From Bacteroidales bacterium UBA1628 (GTDB taxonomy: Bacteria; Bacteroidota; Bacteroidia; Bacteroidales; UBA932): a stretch of DNA of 23,809 nt. The stretch lies in the NCBI GenBank assembly GCA_002321335.1, contig DCMG01000100.1:1-23809 (forward strand), read 5' to 3'. This document shows, piece after piece, positions 6,910-15,891 of the stretch. A program made the translations under genes and the position numbers. The notes beneath the pieces are model-generated. The model made no database searches. It worked only from the letters and a program-made list of their open reading frames with translations, and had not been told where the DNA came from. Within the stretch, counting starts at the first letter, position 1. Every line of letters starts with the position of its first letter.

Positions 6910-9706
6910 GCAATTGAATGCCATCGGAAGGGCTCTCGACTGGACTCCGAACGTGCCGGAGGCCGAACAACTCCAATTCCGCCAGCGGCTGATCGACATC
7001 CGCCGCGGCCTCAACAAGGTGCGCTACGCCGTCGAGGAGCATTGTTCGGCGGCGGTATTCGGAGAAAGCCAGATGGGCAAATCCTATTTGGTCAGTGCGA
7101 TGCTGTCCAAGCCTGGCGAGGCCTTCTGCGTGACCGACACATCCACCGGGACCAAGTACAATTTCATAAACGAAATCAATCCCAGCGCGCCGGGCTCCAC
7201 GGTCGAGGCCACTGGACTGGTCACACGTTTCACGGCCGGCAACGATGACAGGGACATCCCTGCGGGCTATCTGAAAATCCGTCTGCTCACAGTTGTGGAT
7301 CTGATTCTCATCCTCAGCGAGGCATACTACACACAGGTCGTGGATTACGACAATTCCCGGATCATGCGCACATCCGACATCAACGGACTCCTGCATGACA
7401 TCCCGCTCGGCTCTCCGAAGGAAAAGACATTCCTTCGAGAAGACGATATCCTTGACATTGAGGAATATATGCATTCACTGCTGATGTACAACCGCTCCGT
7501 GCTCAACATTGCGGATTCTGAATATTTCACCTTCCTTCTGAAGAATGTGCGGATGATGGACGAAGAGAGTATTCTGGAGGCCGTCACATTTCTTTGGGAC
7601 CGCAACGAGGACATCAGCCGGCTGTTCAAGGATCTTGTGGACGCCTACCGGGAGGTTGACTTCAGCGAGTGCGTCTATGTCCCGTTCAAATCGGTGCTGA
7701 GGAAGCACGGGACAATGCTCGATGTCTCCAGACTGAACGAGATGTACTGCAAGCCGGAAAACGAGCCTTCCGAATATATTCCCACAACTGACGCGCGCAC
7801 CGGTACGGGACTGAATATCCAGACAAGAAAATCATTCCTCAGCGCCTTGTCGGCGGAACTGTATTTCGTGCTTCCGGAGAATGTCGTGGAAGAGCATCCT
7901 TTTCTGAAAAACCTGGACATCCTTGATTTTCCCGGCGCGCGCCGGCCGGAAAAGATTAAGGCGGCGGCGCTTGCCGACGGCAACAACCTGCCGACCGTGT
8001 TCCGCAGAGGGAAGGTTTCCTACCTGTTCAACAAATATTCAGCCGCCAAGCGCATCAACTCCTTGATGTTCTGCCACAACAACAACCAGTCGGCGGAAAG
8101 CACTATGAGCTACACACTGAACAGTTGGGTTGCGGGCAACCTTGGTGAGACACCGCAAGAAAGGGAGACAATCATCGAAAAGGCCAAGGTCTCTCCTCTT
8201 TTCATCATAAGCACATGGTTCAACAAGGATCTTGTCTATCACGACGAGATCAAGGGGAAGGCCGATCTTGACGAGCGCTGGAGAAGGCGTTTCAACACCG
8301 TGCTGGAAGGCGAGGTTCTGAAATCCTTGGACGGCGACGGACATTGGTTCAACAATTGGACATCCCGGAAATATTTCGACAACATATTCATGCTCCGTGA
8401 TTTCAAGTTCTCAAAGGAGTTTTATTCCGGCTATCACCCCGGGCCGGAGAACAGGTCTCCGGAGCTTGAGCCTATTGTCAATCCTGCGTATCCGGACTTT
8501 ATGCTTGACCTGAAGGAGTCTTTCTGCGAGGATGAGTTCGTGAGAAGGCATTTCGGGAATCCTCAAGAGGCATGGGATGAGGCCGCGTCCATCAATATGG
8601 ATGGAACCCAACGGATAATCAAGGCATTGAACGCCATCGCCCCGAATCTGAACGATGCAAGGAAAATCAAGTTTGAGGCAGACATTGTGTCGATGAAGGG
8701 CAAGCTGGAGTCCTTGCTAGGAAATTACTATCACACCAGCGACATCTCCGAGGAGATCCGCAAGGCAAAGAAGCAGTCCAGAAAGGCGAACATGCAGATT
8801 GATGTCCGGCTGGGACAGGATCCTTTCTTCTTCGGCATGTTCATGGATGCGTTGATGCTTGACGAGTCCAAGGTACGCGAGCTTGTGCATGAACTGCTGG
8901 TCAACTACAAGACCCAGCCCAAGATGTCCGGCAAGGAGTCCCAGATATTCATGTCCGCCGGACTGAGTTCAGACAACTGCCGGAAAGAGAATGAGGATCT
9001 TCTGATGGACTACACCGGCGCGGACACTCTTGAGGAATGCCGTCAAAGTTTGGAGGAGATCGGGGTTGACATGGAGCGCCTTCTCGCCACGACCCAGATG
9101 CAGATCGGAGCCGGCGAGAGCGTTGTGGATGCGGTGGAGGGATATTGGCTAAATGAGACCTTGTCCCATTATGCCGTCACGATGTTCAAGGACAAGATTG
9201 ATTCCGTCTCCGGCATTGTCTCGACCCTTTACAGGCTGTACAGGCAACTGGATGTCAAAGCGGAATGGATCGGGAAAGTGGATGGGTACATCCAGGATTA
9301 CGGAGCGGAAGGTGCGGTCGAGGTCGTTTCGGATTACCTGTCGATGATGTTCAACCGCCTGTCAGCATCTTTCGGTTACGATTATTTTGACGCTGACAGA
9401 CGCAGGTCCATGGCCGAGAAGAACCGGCAGTTCAAACTTCAGCTTGACGAGGCCCTTCTGGAGGGAGGAAAAGAAGGCGCGTCAATAGAACTTGTCGCTG
9501 GCCTTGAAAAGCAGAAGTCGATTCTTCAGCATAGTGCCTTCAAGGCGGATGACAAGGAGTTTCTGAACCGTTTCCCGCAGTACAATAATGTGTGGAGATG
9601 GGAGGAGAGGATGAAAGCCGGCTATGCGTTCTCATGCGGCCTTCCGGACTTCGATCCGGTGGCCAATGAAGAGCTGGGAAAGATTTTGAATGACATAAAG
9701 GAATAA
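6890..9706 (+). CDS. SrfC-like P-loop (dynamin-like) NTPase
   Basis: The product has about 938 residues from ATG 6890, overlapping the srfB-like stop by 20 nt; an alternative TTG lies at 6878. A P-loop GESQMGKS (about 58-65) follows an N-terminal helical segment. Soon after comes EATGLVTRFT (about 106-115), a motif I recall as characteristic of SrfC. A Walker-B/G3-like DFPG follows at about 346-349. The long C-terminal half is mainly helical and charged, consistent with a dynamin-like layout. No membrane segment is seen. In Proteobacteria srfC accompanies srfB, and the same pairing here suggests that the two NTPases act together. Nucleotide preference cannot be told from the sequence. Confidence 0.85.
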   Translation: MKTTIDKQLNAIGRALDWTPNVPEAEQLQFRQRLIDIRRGLNKVRYAVEEHCSAAVFGESQMGKSYLVSAMLSKPGEAFCVTDTSTGTKYNFINEINPSAPGSTVEATGLVTRFTAGNDDRDIPAGYLKIRLLTVVDLILILSEAYYTQVVDYDNSRIMRTSDINGLLHDIPLGSPKEKTFLREDDILDIEEYMHSLLMYNRSVLNIADSEYFTFLLKNVRMMDEESILEAVTFLWDRNEDISRLFKDLVDAYREVDFSECVYVPFKSVLRKHGTMLDVSRLNEMYCKPENEPSEYIPTTDARTGTGLNIQTRKSFLSALSAELYFVLPENVVEEHPFLKNLDILDFPGARRPEKIKAAALADGNNLPTVFRRGKVSYLFNKYSAAKRINSLMFCHNNNQSAESTMSYTLNSWVAGNLGETPQERETIIEKAKVSPLFIISTWFNKDLVYHDEIKGKADLDERWRRRFNTVLEGEVLKSLDGDGHWFNNWTSRKYFDNIFMLRDFKFSKEFYSGYHPGPENRSPELEPIVNPAYPDFMLDLKESFCEDEFVRRHFGNPQEAWDEAASINMDGTQRIIKALNAIAPNLNDARKIKFEADIVSMKGKLESLLGNYYHTSDISEEIRKAKKQSRKANMQIDVRLGQDPFFFGMFMDALMLDESKVRELVHELLVNYKTQPKMSGKESQIFMSAGLSSDNCRKENEDLLMDYTGADTLEECRQSLEEIGVDMERLLATTQMQIGAGESVVDAVEGYWLNETLSHYAVTMFKDKIDSVSGIVSTLYRLYRQLDVKAEWIGKVDGYIQDYGAEGAVEVVSDYLSMMFNRLSASFGYDYFDADRRRSMAEKNRQFKLQLDEALLEGGKEGASIELVAGLEKQKSILQHSAFKADDKEFLNRFPQYNNVWRWEERMKAGYAFSCGLPDFDPVANEELGKILNDIKE

Positions 9707-9708
9707 AA

Positions 9709-11070
9709 ATGAGTACGGTAAAGGGAAAAACGAAACTTTGTTCAACGCCGGCCAGCGGTGTATCGGTAGAAAGCGTCGGCGGGATCCCGTTCTACGACAG
9801 GTACATAGAGTTCGAGCGGCTGCTTCAGAAATATGTCGGCGACCGCCGTTACAAAGACTCATTCGCCGAGCCTTTGTTCAACAATGCGGGGGGAACGATA
9901 GACTGGTATGTTCCCGCTCTGTATTCGGAAGCCAGACGGCTTGACAGCCTGAAGGGTTCATTTGAATATGACGATGCCGTACGAAGGAAAGACGCATGTC
10001 TGCAATACTTCAAGAGGCTCACGCCCGACATGCCGGACCATGACAGAAAATATTTTGACTGTCTGCTGAGATTCGCCGATTCGGAGATTTCAGACTTCAC
10101 CACGTTCATCCAAGGCGACCACGTCATCTTCGGAGTCTGGGGGCTTCAACTGCACAGCGGCAAGGACATCTCCATGGCCATCAGAACTGACATAGATGAC
10201 AAGAGGGTTTACACTATCACTTACGCGCTGCGAGGACAGGGATCGTTTGTCGGATGCGACACCGTGATAAGGCGACGGCATGGTTATGTGCTGAGCGGAG
10301 CGCGGGACATTCCCAATGTTCAGCCGGAGGACGGATTTGAATTCAATTCCTGGGAGCCGGACGCCCCTCACAACAAGGTTGTGGAATCAGACATGACATT
10401 CACTGCGGTCTGCTCCCCGAAGCCACAGTCCGAGGATGCATTGGTGACAGAGCCGGAGGCCGTGGAGCCTGTCGCTCCGGAAGCGCCCACCTTCAGCGAC
10501 GTGCGTTTCGATGCCGGCGACAAAGGAAAACTCAAAGGCGCACGGGCTGTGCGGGCAATGAACGGGGAACCGCTCGATCCCTCCATCATCCCTCATGTGA
10601 AACCAAAACGTGGGTATGAGTTTGTGGGGTGGGACAAGGACACGACCGAACCCATTCATCAAGACACCGTGTTCAAGGCTCAATACCAAAGACTTGAAGG
10701 TGGCCATGGATTCTTCGGCGGCGGATTCGGCCCGTCAGGTTGGTCAGGAGGCCGTGGAGGCTGTCTGAATTGGCTGATAGGGCTTTTGTTGGTTCTCTTG
10801 CTGCTGTTCCTGCTCTCGTTGCTGCTCAGGATGTGTTCCGGTCCGGCGGTCACTTCGACAGGCTCAGTGACCGAGGAGGAGACCGTCACGACGCAGACCA
10901 CAAAGAGACTTCCGGAGCCGGTGAAGGAGGGATCCCTTGAGAAAGAGAAGGTCACAAAGGAAACCGAGGTGGATTACGAGGCGATCCGCGCTTTGATTCA
11001 GGAATACAAGCAGCGTATTGACGAGCTCGGCAAGATGTTGCCGGAAAACGAGAAGAAAGACGGGAAATAA
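9709..11070 (+). CDS. SrfA-like tail-anchored protein with two InlB-type B repeats
   Basis: This 453-residue protein starts 2 nt after the srfC-like stop. The N-terminal part (1-150) contains TIDWYVP (63-69) and GDHVIFGVWGLQ (136-147), which resemble what I recall of SrfA (moderate confidence). Two beta-grasp modules of the InlB B-repeat type follow, at about 166-235 (ending GFEFNSWEPD...TFTAV) and 263-326 (ending GYEFVGWDKD...VFKAQY). A Gly-rich linker (331-351), one strongly hydrophobic helix (about 352-375) and a charged tail with a probable coiled coil (420-445) complete it. There is no signal peptide, so B repeats that are usually extracellular would lie in the cytoplasm unless the protein inserts in the reverse orientation. 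A small palindromic repeat (10847-10873) encodes residues 381-388. Confidence 0.7.
   Translation: MSTVKGKTKLCSTPASGVSVESVGGIPFYDRYIEFERLLQKYVGDRRYKDSFAEPLFNNAGGTIDWYVPALYSEARRLDSLKGSFEYDDAVRRKDACLQYFKRLTPDMPDHDRKYFDCLLRFADSEISDFTTFIQGDHVIFGVWGLQLHSGKDISMAIRTDIDDKRVYTITYALRGQGSFVGCDTVIRRRHGYVLSGARDIPNVQPEDGFEFNSWEPDAPHNKVVESDMTFTAVCSPKPQSEDALVTEPEAVEPVAPEAPTFSDVRFDAGDKGKLKGARAVRAMNGEPLDPSIIPHVKPKRGYEFVGWDKDTTEPIHQDTVFKAQYQRLEGGHGFFGGGFGPSGWSGGRGGCLNWLIGLLLVLLLLFLLSLLLRMCSGPAVTSTGSVTEEETVTTQTTKRLPEPVKEGSLEKEKVTKETEVDYEAIRALIQEYKQRIDELGKMLPENEKKDGK
10847..10873. repeat. Dispersed mini-palindrome, copy 1
   Basis: Arms CGGTCACT (10847-10854) and AGTGACCG (10866-10873) flank the 11-nt centre TCGACAGGCTC. 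A second copy, with a centre differing at one base and with compensatory arm changes, lies at 20947-20969 inside the peptidase gene. Here it encodes VTSTGSVT, directly after the membrane helix of the SrfA-like protein. Elements built on TTCGACAAGCTCAG are familiar to me as dispersed repeats in Bacteroidota genomes. Confidence 0.6.
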
Positions 11071-11990
11071 TGGAAAAGGCAAAGTTCAGTTTCGCATGGG
11101 TCATCTCCGTCATAGCGCTGATGGCATATTCATACATAAGTTTCATGGGGACGGTGTACCTTCAGGTGTTCAATGTCTCTCTTTGCGTGTTGCTGACATT
11201 GGCAGCGGACTTCTTGGTCCTGCTGCTTGTGCGTCTCATGTGCGGGGCAAAAAGCACCCGATGGATCCGCCTCGGAGTCATCGGGCAAGCATTCTTCGGA
11301 TTTCTAGTGTTCGCCATTCTGCTCGGATCTTCTGTGCTGTTCACCCATTTCACAAGGATCATCCGGCAGAATGACAATATCAAGGAAGCATACGCGGCGG
11401 CGGTTGAAGATGCGCGGACAATGGATGAAAAGTATGATGAATATGTTCGCTCCAGATGTGAGGGATACGCCGCGTCGCTCTATGCACTGCCGCCATCGTC
11501 ACCAGAATATAAAGCGGTCTTCGGCAACAGCATGTCTCTTGGGTTCACCAAAAAGGAGATTGTCTCAAAATGCGTGGCGAACCTTGGCAAACTCTTGAAG
11601 GGAAAAAATCAGGCAGGAGAGTTGACCGAGAAACGCGGCCGATGGCTTGCCGATGCGTCGGCGAGCGTCTGGAACCTCAGTCTCCCGGCCAACATCCGCG
11701 ACATCACCTCCAGCGTGAACCTATGGCTGGAGAACTACAAGAAACTCAGCGTAAAGACTTATACCGGAGAATCCGGCGCGCTGCCTTACAAGAACACATC
11801 GTTCAACCGTAACATTTCCGTCTTGGAATCATTGTGTTCCGGTGTAAAGGGTCCGTCAGTCCTTGCGGTCATTCTGGCGGTTGTCTGCTACGCACTCATA
11901 CTTTTGCCTTGGATCATAACCCCTAAGAACATCGCATCAGTCGGCGGAGATTTCGATGATGTCGTGCTGATGCCCGACGAAGATGAATAA
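11070..11990 (+). CDS. Four-helix inner-membrane protein of unknown function
   Basis: I do not recognise the family of this 306-residue protein. Hydrophobic segments lie at about 8-29, 34-57, 67-92 and 261-284. A soluble domain of about 170 residues (93-260) separates helices 3 and 4 and is largely helical with conserved-looking tryptophans (W192, W201, W219). The C terminus is acidic (DFDDVVLMPDEDE). With four helices both termini should lie on the same side; because the loop between helices 1 and 2 is very short and the positive charges cluster after helix 2, I infer that the termini are cytoplasmic and the middle domain is periplasmic only if all helices span the membrane. The start codon overlaps the preceding stop (TAATG), so translation is probably coupled to the SrfA-like gene. 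Confidence 0.8.
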   Translation: MEKAKFSFAWVISVIALMAYSYISFMGTVYLQVFNVSLCVLLTLAADFLVLLLVRLMCGAKSTRWIRLGVIGQAFFGFLVFAILLGSSVLFTHFTRIIRQNDNIKEAYAAAVEDARTMDEKYDEYVRSRCEGYAASLYALPPSSPEYKAVFGNSMSLGFTKKEIVSKCVANLGKLLKGKNQAGELTEKRGRWLADASASVWNLSLPANIRDITSSVNLWLENYKKLSVKTYTGESGALPYKNTSFNRNISVLESLCSGVKGPSVLAVILAVVCYALILLPWIITPKNIASVGGDFDDVVLMPDEDE

Positions 11991-11993
11991 CGT

Positions 11994-13640
11994 ATGGAAC
12001 AGAAAGAAAAAATACTGACTCGCTGCAACTCCATTCCGGTTCCGAACCTTGTCAACTATCTGAATGAGGGAGTTGTCACGCTTGACGAGCTGAAAGCGGC
12101 CGGCTTGACAGCCGAAACGGTGGAGGACATCCACAAGCACATCGCTGCCAACGAGGCTTTGATGTGGCGGAACGCATGCAGGAAAGACTCTCCATCGGTC
12201 TATCTGGAATTTCTGAAGTTTTTTCCCGAGGGAACATATTCAGAGCAATGCCGTCAACAATTGTCCGACAAGGAGGAGTCGTGGTGGCAGGACATCAGCC
12301 TGACTCCGACCGGAGAGTCGCTCCGGGATTATCTGGAAATCTTCCCTTACGGGAAATATGCCGGGACTGCCCGCGCGCTGCTGGACGACATGCCGTGGTT
12401 GGAGACCTGCAAGGTCAACACCGAGGCCGCTTATCTCGCTTACAAGGAGAAGTATCCCGGAAAGCACGAAGGTGAGATCAAGACAATCCTCAATACCTTC
12501 AGGGATGAGCAGGACTGGGTGAACGCCCGGAACCTCAACACTACAGACGCGTTCCGGGAATATCTCAGGTTCCACCGCTACGGGAAGCATGCGGTGGACG
12601 CACAGCGGATCATTGACAGCCGTAGCCTTCACGACAACATCGTGGAGGGTCTGAGGAAAAACAAGAACGCCTTCAGCGCGGAGGAGATACAGCGTCACAT
12701 CGGGGAGAAGACGGTCACGGAAAGCGAGATCGCCGATGTCCTCGGACCCGAATGGGTGGAACGGATAATGAACTATTCCCGCCCGGATGACCTGCCGATC
12801 TATGCCTACAAGAATGAACTTGTGAAAGGCCGGACCGAAGTCTATTTCTGGGGCACCCCGGCCTCCGGAAAGACCTGCACTCTCGGCGCGATCTTCAGCC
12901 GGGCGTTCTCCAAAGGAACTTTGCAGCCAAGGGGCGGGGCGGTGGACTACTTTGACTCATTGAAGAATATATTCAAGAAAGACGGGGTGAGCAGACTGCC
13001 CAACAGCACCTCCAACACCTGCATCTACGACATGCAGGTGGACATCATCGACGATAAAGGCCGCAAGCATCCTGTGACCATGATCGATCTGGCCGGCGAG
13101 ATATTCAAGTGCATCTACTATGACAGTCTGGGCAAACTGAACGAGGATGACGAGCGCAAGAAGATCCTTGACACCACGTTCGGTTACCTGACCAACAGAA
13201 AGAACAAGAAAATAATGTTCTTTGTCGTCGAATACAACGGTCATGACAGGGTCTGGAACGACAACACCAACCTTACGATGAGCGACTATCTTGACAGATG
13301 CGCCCATTATCTGGATGACAAGAAAATCATAAGTTCTTCAGTCAACGGGATATATGTCCTTGTGACCAAAGCAGACATGATTGACTGCGAGTACAAGGAA
13401 CTTCCGGTCAAGGCCAAGGAATACATTGAGGATCACTTCAAGGGTTTTTGGGAAACGCTGAAGGACATCTGCGTCCATTCCGGAATCCGCGACCTGAAGA
13501 TCATCCCGTTCTCCATCGGCAACGTGGTGGCCAAACAGCTCTGCGAGTTTGACGGCAAATTCGCCAAACTGGTTCTTGACAGGATAATCGAGAAGAGCGA
13601 CAGCACCGGCCACAGTTTTTTGGATTTCTTAAAAGGATAA
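11994..13640 (+). CDS. P-loop GTPase with N-terminal helical repeats
   Basis: The 548-residue protein has two halves. Residues 55-210 hold four repeats of 37-40 residues beginning at W58, W98, W135 and W175. Their pattern is W-x2-A/C...NT...A...YL..FP.GKY...A...I, which resembles TPR/BamD-like hairpins. Residues 280-548 form a GTPase-like domain with P-loop GTPASGKT (287-294), G3-like IDLAGE (364-369) and G4 TKAD (458-461); the TKxD motif argues for guanine specificity. Two short related motifs flank the repeats, VVTLDELKAAGL (27-38) and TVTESEIADVLG (240-251). No signal or membrane segment is seen, so it is cytoplasmic. It starts 3 nt after the upstream stop. The repeats match those of the periplasmic protein at 15891-17165. 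No precise family is recognised. Confidence 0.85.
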   Translation: MEQKEKILTRCNSIPVPNLVNYLNEGVVTLDELKAAGLTAETVEDIHKHIAANEALMWRNACRKDSPSVYLEFLKFFPEGTYSEQCRQQLSDKEESWWQDISLTPTGESLRDYLEIFPYGKYAGTARALLDDMPWLETCKVNTEAAYLAYKEKYPGKHEGEIKTILNTFRDEQDWVNARNLNTTDAFREYLRFHRYGKHAVDAQRIIDSRSLHDNIVEGLRKNKNAFSAEEIQRHIGEKTVTESEIADVLGPEWVERIMNYSRPDDLPIYAYKNELVKGRTEVYFWGTPASGKTCTLGAIFSRAFSKGTLQPRGGAVDYFDSLKNIFKKDGVSRLPNSTSNTCIYDMQVDIIDDKGRKHPVTMIDLAGEIFKCIYYDSLGKLNEDDERKKILDTTFGYLTNRKNKKIMFFVVEYNGHDRVWNDNTNLTMSDYLDRCAHYLDDKKIISSSVNGIYVLVTKADMIDCEYKELPVKAKEYIEDHFKGFWETLKDICVHSGIRDLKIIPFSIGNVVAKQLCEFDGKFAKLVLDRIIEKSDSTGHSFLDFLKG

Positions 13641-13644
13641 CGCC

Positions 13645-15084
13645 ATGACATTTTCAGAATATATTAAGGTTGACCTTTACGGCCAGTACAACAACAACAC
13701 CGAGCACGTCTATTCATACCCGGAAAAGATCACGAATCAGTACAGCTTCACCGAGGGCACACGGTGGGCGGCTCCGATCACCGATCCCCGAGCCCTTTTC
13801 CAGTCGGTGTGCAAGTCCGGTCCGTGCTACATCATCCACCGTCACAAAAACGGTTATTACTATTCATACGTCGAAAGGAATGCCTCGGATTCGCGGGGTG
13901 GGCTGGAAATGATCACCATATTCGTCCCGGCTGGTCTTCACGCCTCCGGCGGCAGCGTACTTGACGCTCTGAACGAACTGCGCGGCACGCTCATCCTGTC
14001 CCGCAGGTATGATGATGAGCTTGTAAGGAACTGCGCCGCCCGTGTCACTGAGTGCCATTCAAAAGAGTTTTTCCCGGCAAAGACAAAACAGGACTCCGGC
14101 GGACAGCCTATGGCGGCGTTCCGCACCTTCAAAGATGCCTCGGAATTGAGGACTCTCTTCACTTTCCTCAAGCAGAATGAATATGCAGACATCGACAAAC
14201 TCCTCATCGTCCATGAACATGACGTAAAAGAAGGCACTAATATTCAAAGGATCACAACACCAGCGAAGCAAGTGTTCAATGTCATCGGATGTTCGGGGGC
14301 CAAGGCTGACAGGGAGGAAGCCACTCTAGGAGAATCATTCCGCATCACCTACTCGAAGGATGATTTCGAGCCCTTGTACAAAGATGTCCGGCTGGACTCC
14401 ATGCCAAATCCAGCCTATGGCACAGACGGAAATGATGTTCATCTTACAGACCCGGAGACTCTGCGGATGACATTTCGCAAAAAGTTATTCACCGACATCA
14501 AGTCCAACGATGGAACGACTCCAAAGACCATTAATCCTGAAGTCATATTCAATGGGACACCGGCTGAGCGTTCTGAAGACGGGCGTGTCTTTGTGATGGT
14601 TCCGGAAAACGCTGTCCATGAAGGCGGTCGCGCGGTTTTGGATGTGAATGCCACGCATTTTGAGCCTTATCATATTCAAGTCGCCTTGGATGGTTTGAGA
14701 AACAATTCGGTGCTTAACGTAGATCTGACACCCAAGACGAATGTCATTCCTATCGAGTTCTGTTTCGGGGATACGGAAAGCGGCGAAACTCACACCTTAC
14801 CGGTTCTCAAAGTGCCTGTCAAAGAAACCGATCCGTTGTATGATTCGATGCTTGTCGGTCAAATTTTCCATGGCTATGAGGCCATCAGATTGCCGGGCGG
14901 GGGCTTCCGTGTGAATATTCCGGACAAAGACGACAAAGACAACGAAAAGAAAAGACTGCCCAAGTTGCTCAGGATTCTGTTGGTTGTCCTTGGCGTTGTG
15001 ATAGTGTCGCTCGCTCTCGTATGTGGCGGTTATTTCTTGGGACATTTAGACGTGATTCCTGTGTTTGGCAAAATACTGGGCTGA
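13645..15084 (+). CDS. Tail-anchored protein of unknown function in the Srf-like operon
   Basis: The product has 479 residues with no signal peptide and a single C-terminal membrane helix at about 444-466, followed by a short tail. The N-terminal 110 residues (motifs VDLYGQY, YYIIHRHKNGYYY-like tract near 53-65, and a hydrophobic MITIFVPAG strand) look like a compact alpha/beta domain. This region is loosely reminiscent of N-terminal domains of GTPase-associated proteins, but the resemblance is weak and I do not assign it. The central region (about 250-400) is predicted beta-rich, with a PEGA/carboxypeptidase-regulatory-like feel. It begins 4 nt after the GTPase gene stop, so it is a plausible membrane partner of that GTPase. 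The second half appears richer in A/T than the srfBC-like genes. Confidence 0.8.
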   Translation: MTFSEYIKVDLYGQYNNNTEHVYSYPEKITNQYSFTEGTRWAAPITDPRALFQSVCKSGPCYIIHRHKNGYYYSYVERNASDSRGGLEMITIFVPAGLHASGGSVLDALNELRGTLILSRRYDDELVRNCAARVTECHSKEFFPAKTKQDSGGQPMAAFRTFKDASELRTLFTFLKQNEYADIDKLLIVHEHDVKEGTNIQRITTPAKQVFNVIGCSGAKADREEATLGESFRITYSKDDFEPLYKDVRLDSMPNPAYGTDGNDVHLTDPETLRMTFRKKLFTDIKSNDGTTPKTINPEVIFNGTPAERSEDGRVFVMVPENAVHEGGRAVLDVNATHFEPYHIQVALDGLRNNSVLNVDLTPKTNVIPIEFCFGDTESGETHTLPVLKVPVKETDPLYDSMLVGQIFHGYEAIRLPGGGFRVNIPDKDDKDNEKKRLPKLLRILLVVLGVVIVSLALVCGGYFLGHLDVIPVFGKILG

Positions 15085-15105
15085 ATATTCTAACATAAAA
15101 AATCA

Positions 15106-15891
15106 ATGGAGAAGAAGAACATCATAAAGATACTGTTGGTCTCTCTTGCGGTTGTCGGACTGACGTATCTGATTGTGGACCAGTTTAACAAAATCGGCAC
15201 ATCGGAGGGGAACATTGATTATTACGACCTTTCCGCCGACCTCGAAGCCAAAGTGGACAGTCTGCCCGTCAGCTGGAGCGGATCGCCATATTCCTCATTC
15301 CGTTCCATACTGTCGGACATAGATGTGGCCACCGCCATGCAAGGAATGGACGAAGAGTCAGCCGAGACAGCCATGAACAAGGTGCGCGGCATTTTCGGGA
15401 AAGCCGCGGGATCATATTTTGGTCGTGGTTCATGGACCGACCCCGATCTTTCCCAGATCAAGTTCATCGCCGGCTATCTCCATGACAGTCAGGTTGTCCG
15501 GATCGTGGACGGCTATCATGAGGCGAAAAAACTGATCGCATCCAGCAAGGTCTGCACGACCACATCGGCTGTGGACAACTGCATAACCAAAGCCGCGTCT
15601 TACAGCAAATCTCCTTGGAGCAACTGCAAGGAGTTGAAGGACGGGCTGTCCCGCGTGAGGGCCAACGCCTTTGAATCCTACATCAACCGCAGCCTTATTC
15701 CTCTTTGCGACAAGTTGGCCAAGTACAAGACCAGATATACCTATTTCGATGATTTCGACAGGGATTTCCAGAAAGTACGTAAAGGGAAAGAGTATCTGGA
15801 GAAGAAATCATATTCAAGCGCGGCCTTCCTGTCCAAGTACAATTCAATCAAGTACAACAACGCGGCTAACGACTTAGATCCTAGATTCTGA
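15106..15891 (+). CDS. N-terminally anchored periplasmic protein of unknown function
   Basis: A 261-residue protein of unknown family. The N terminus MEKKNIIK is basic and is followed by one hydrophobic segment (about 8-25), with no lipobox and no clear signal-peptidase site. It therefore looks like a type II signal anchor holding a soluble domain in the periplasm. The rest is mostly helical and basic, with conserved-looking SWSGSPYSSFRSIL and GRGSWTDPDL stretches. It contains two cysteines, in KVCTTTSAVDNCITKA, that could pair in an oxidising compartment, and one in WSNC. The gene begins 21 nt after the tail-anchored protein gene, and its stop overlaps the next start (TGATG). Confidence 0.78.
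   Translation: MEKKNIIKILLVSLAVVGLTYLIVDQFNKIGTSEGNIDYYDLSADLEAKVDSLPVSWSGSPYSSFRSILSDIDVATAMQGMDEESAETAMNKVRGIFGKAAGSYFGRGSWTDPDLSQIKFIAGYLHDSQVVRIVDGYHEAKKLIASSKVCTTTSAVDNCITKAASYSKSPWSNCKELKDGLSRVRANAFESYINRSLIPLCDKLAKYKTRYTYFDDFDRDFQKVRKGKEYLEKKSYSSAAFLSKYNSIKYNNAANDLDPRF

Noticed and set aside
6857..7474. A 205-codon minus-strand open frame opposite the srfC-like gene
   Set aside because: It overlaps the P-loop region of the conserved SrfC-like protein on the other strand; no start signal or family motif is seen.
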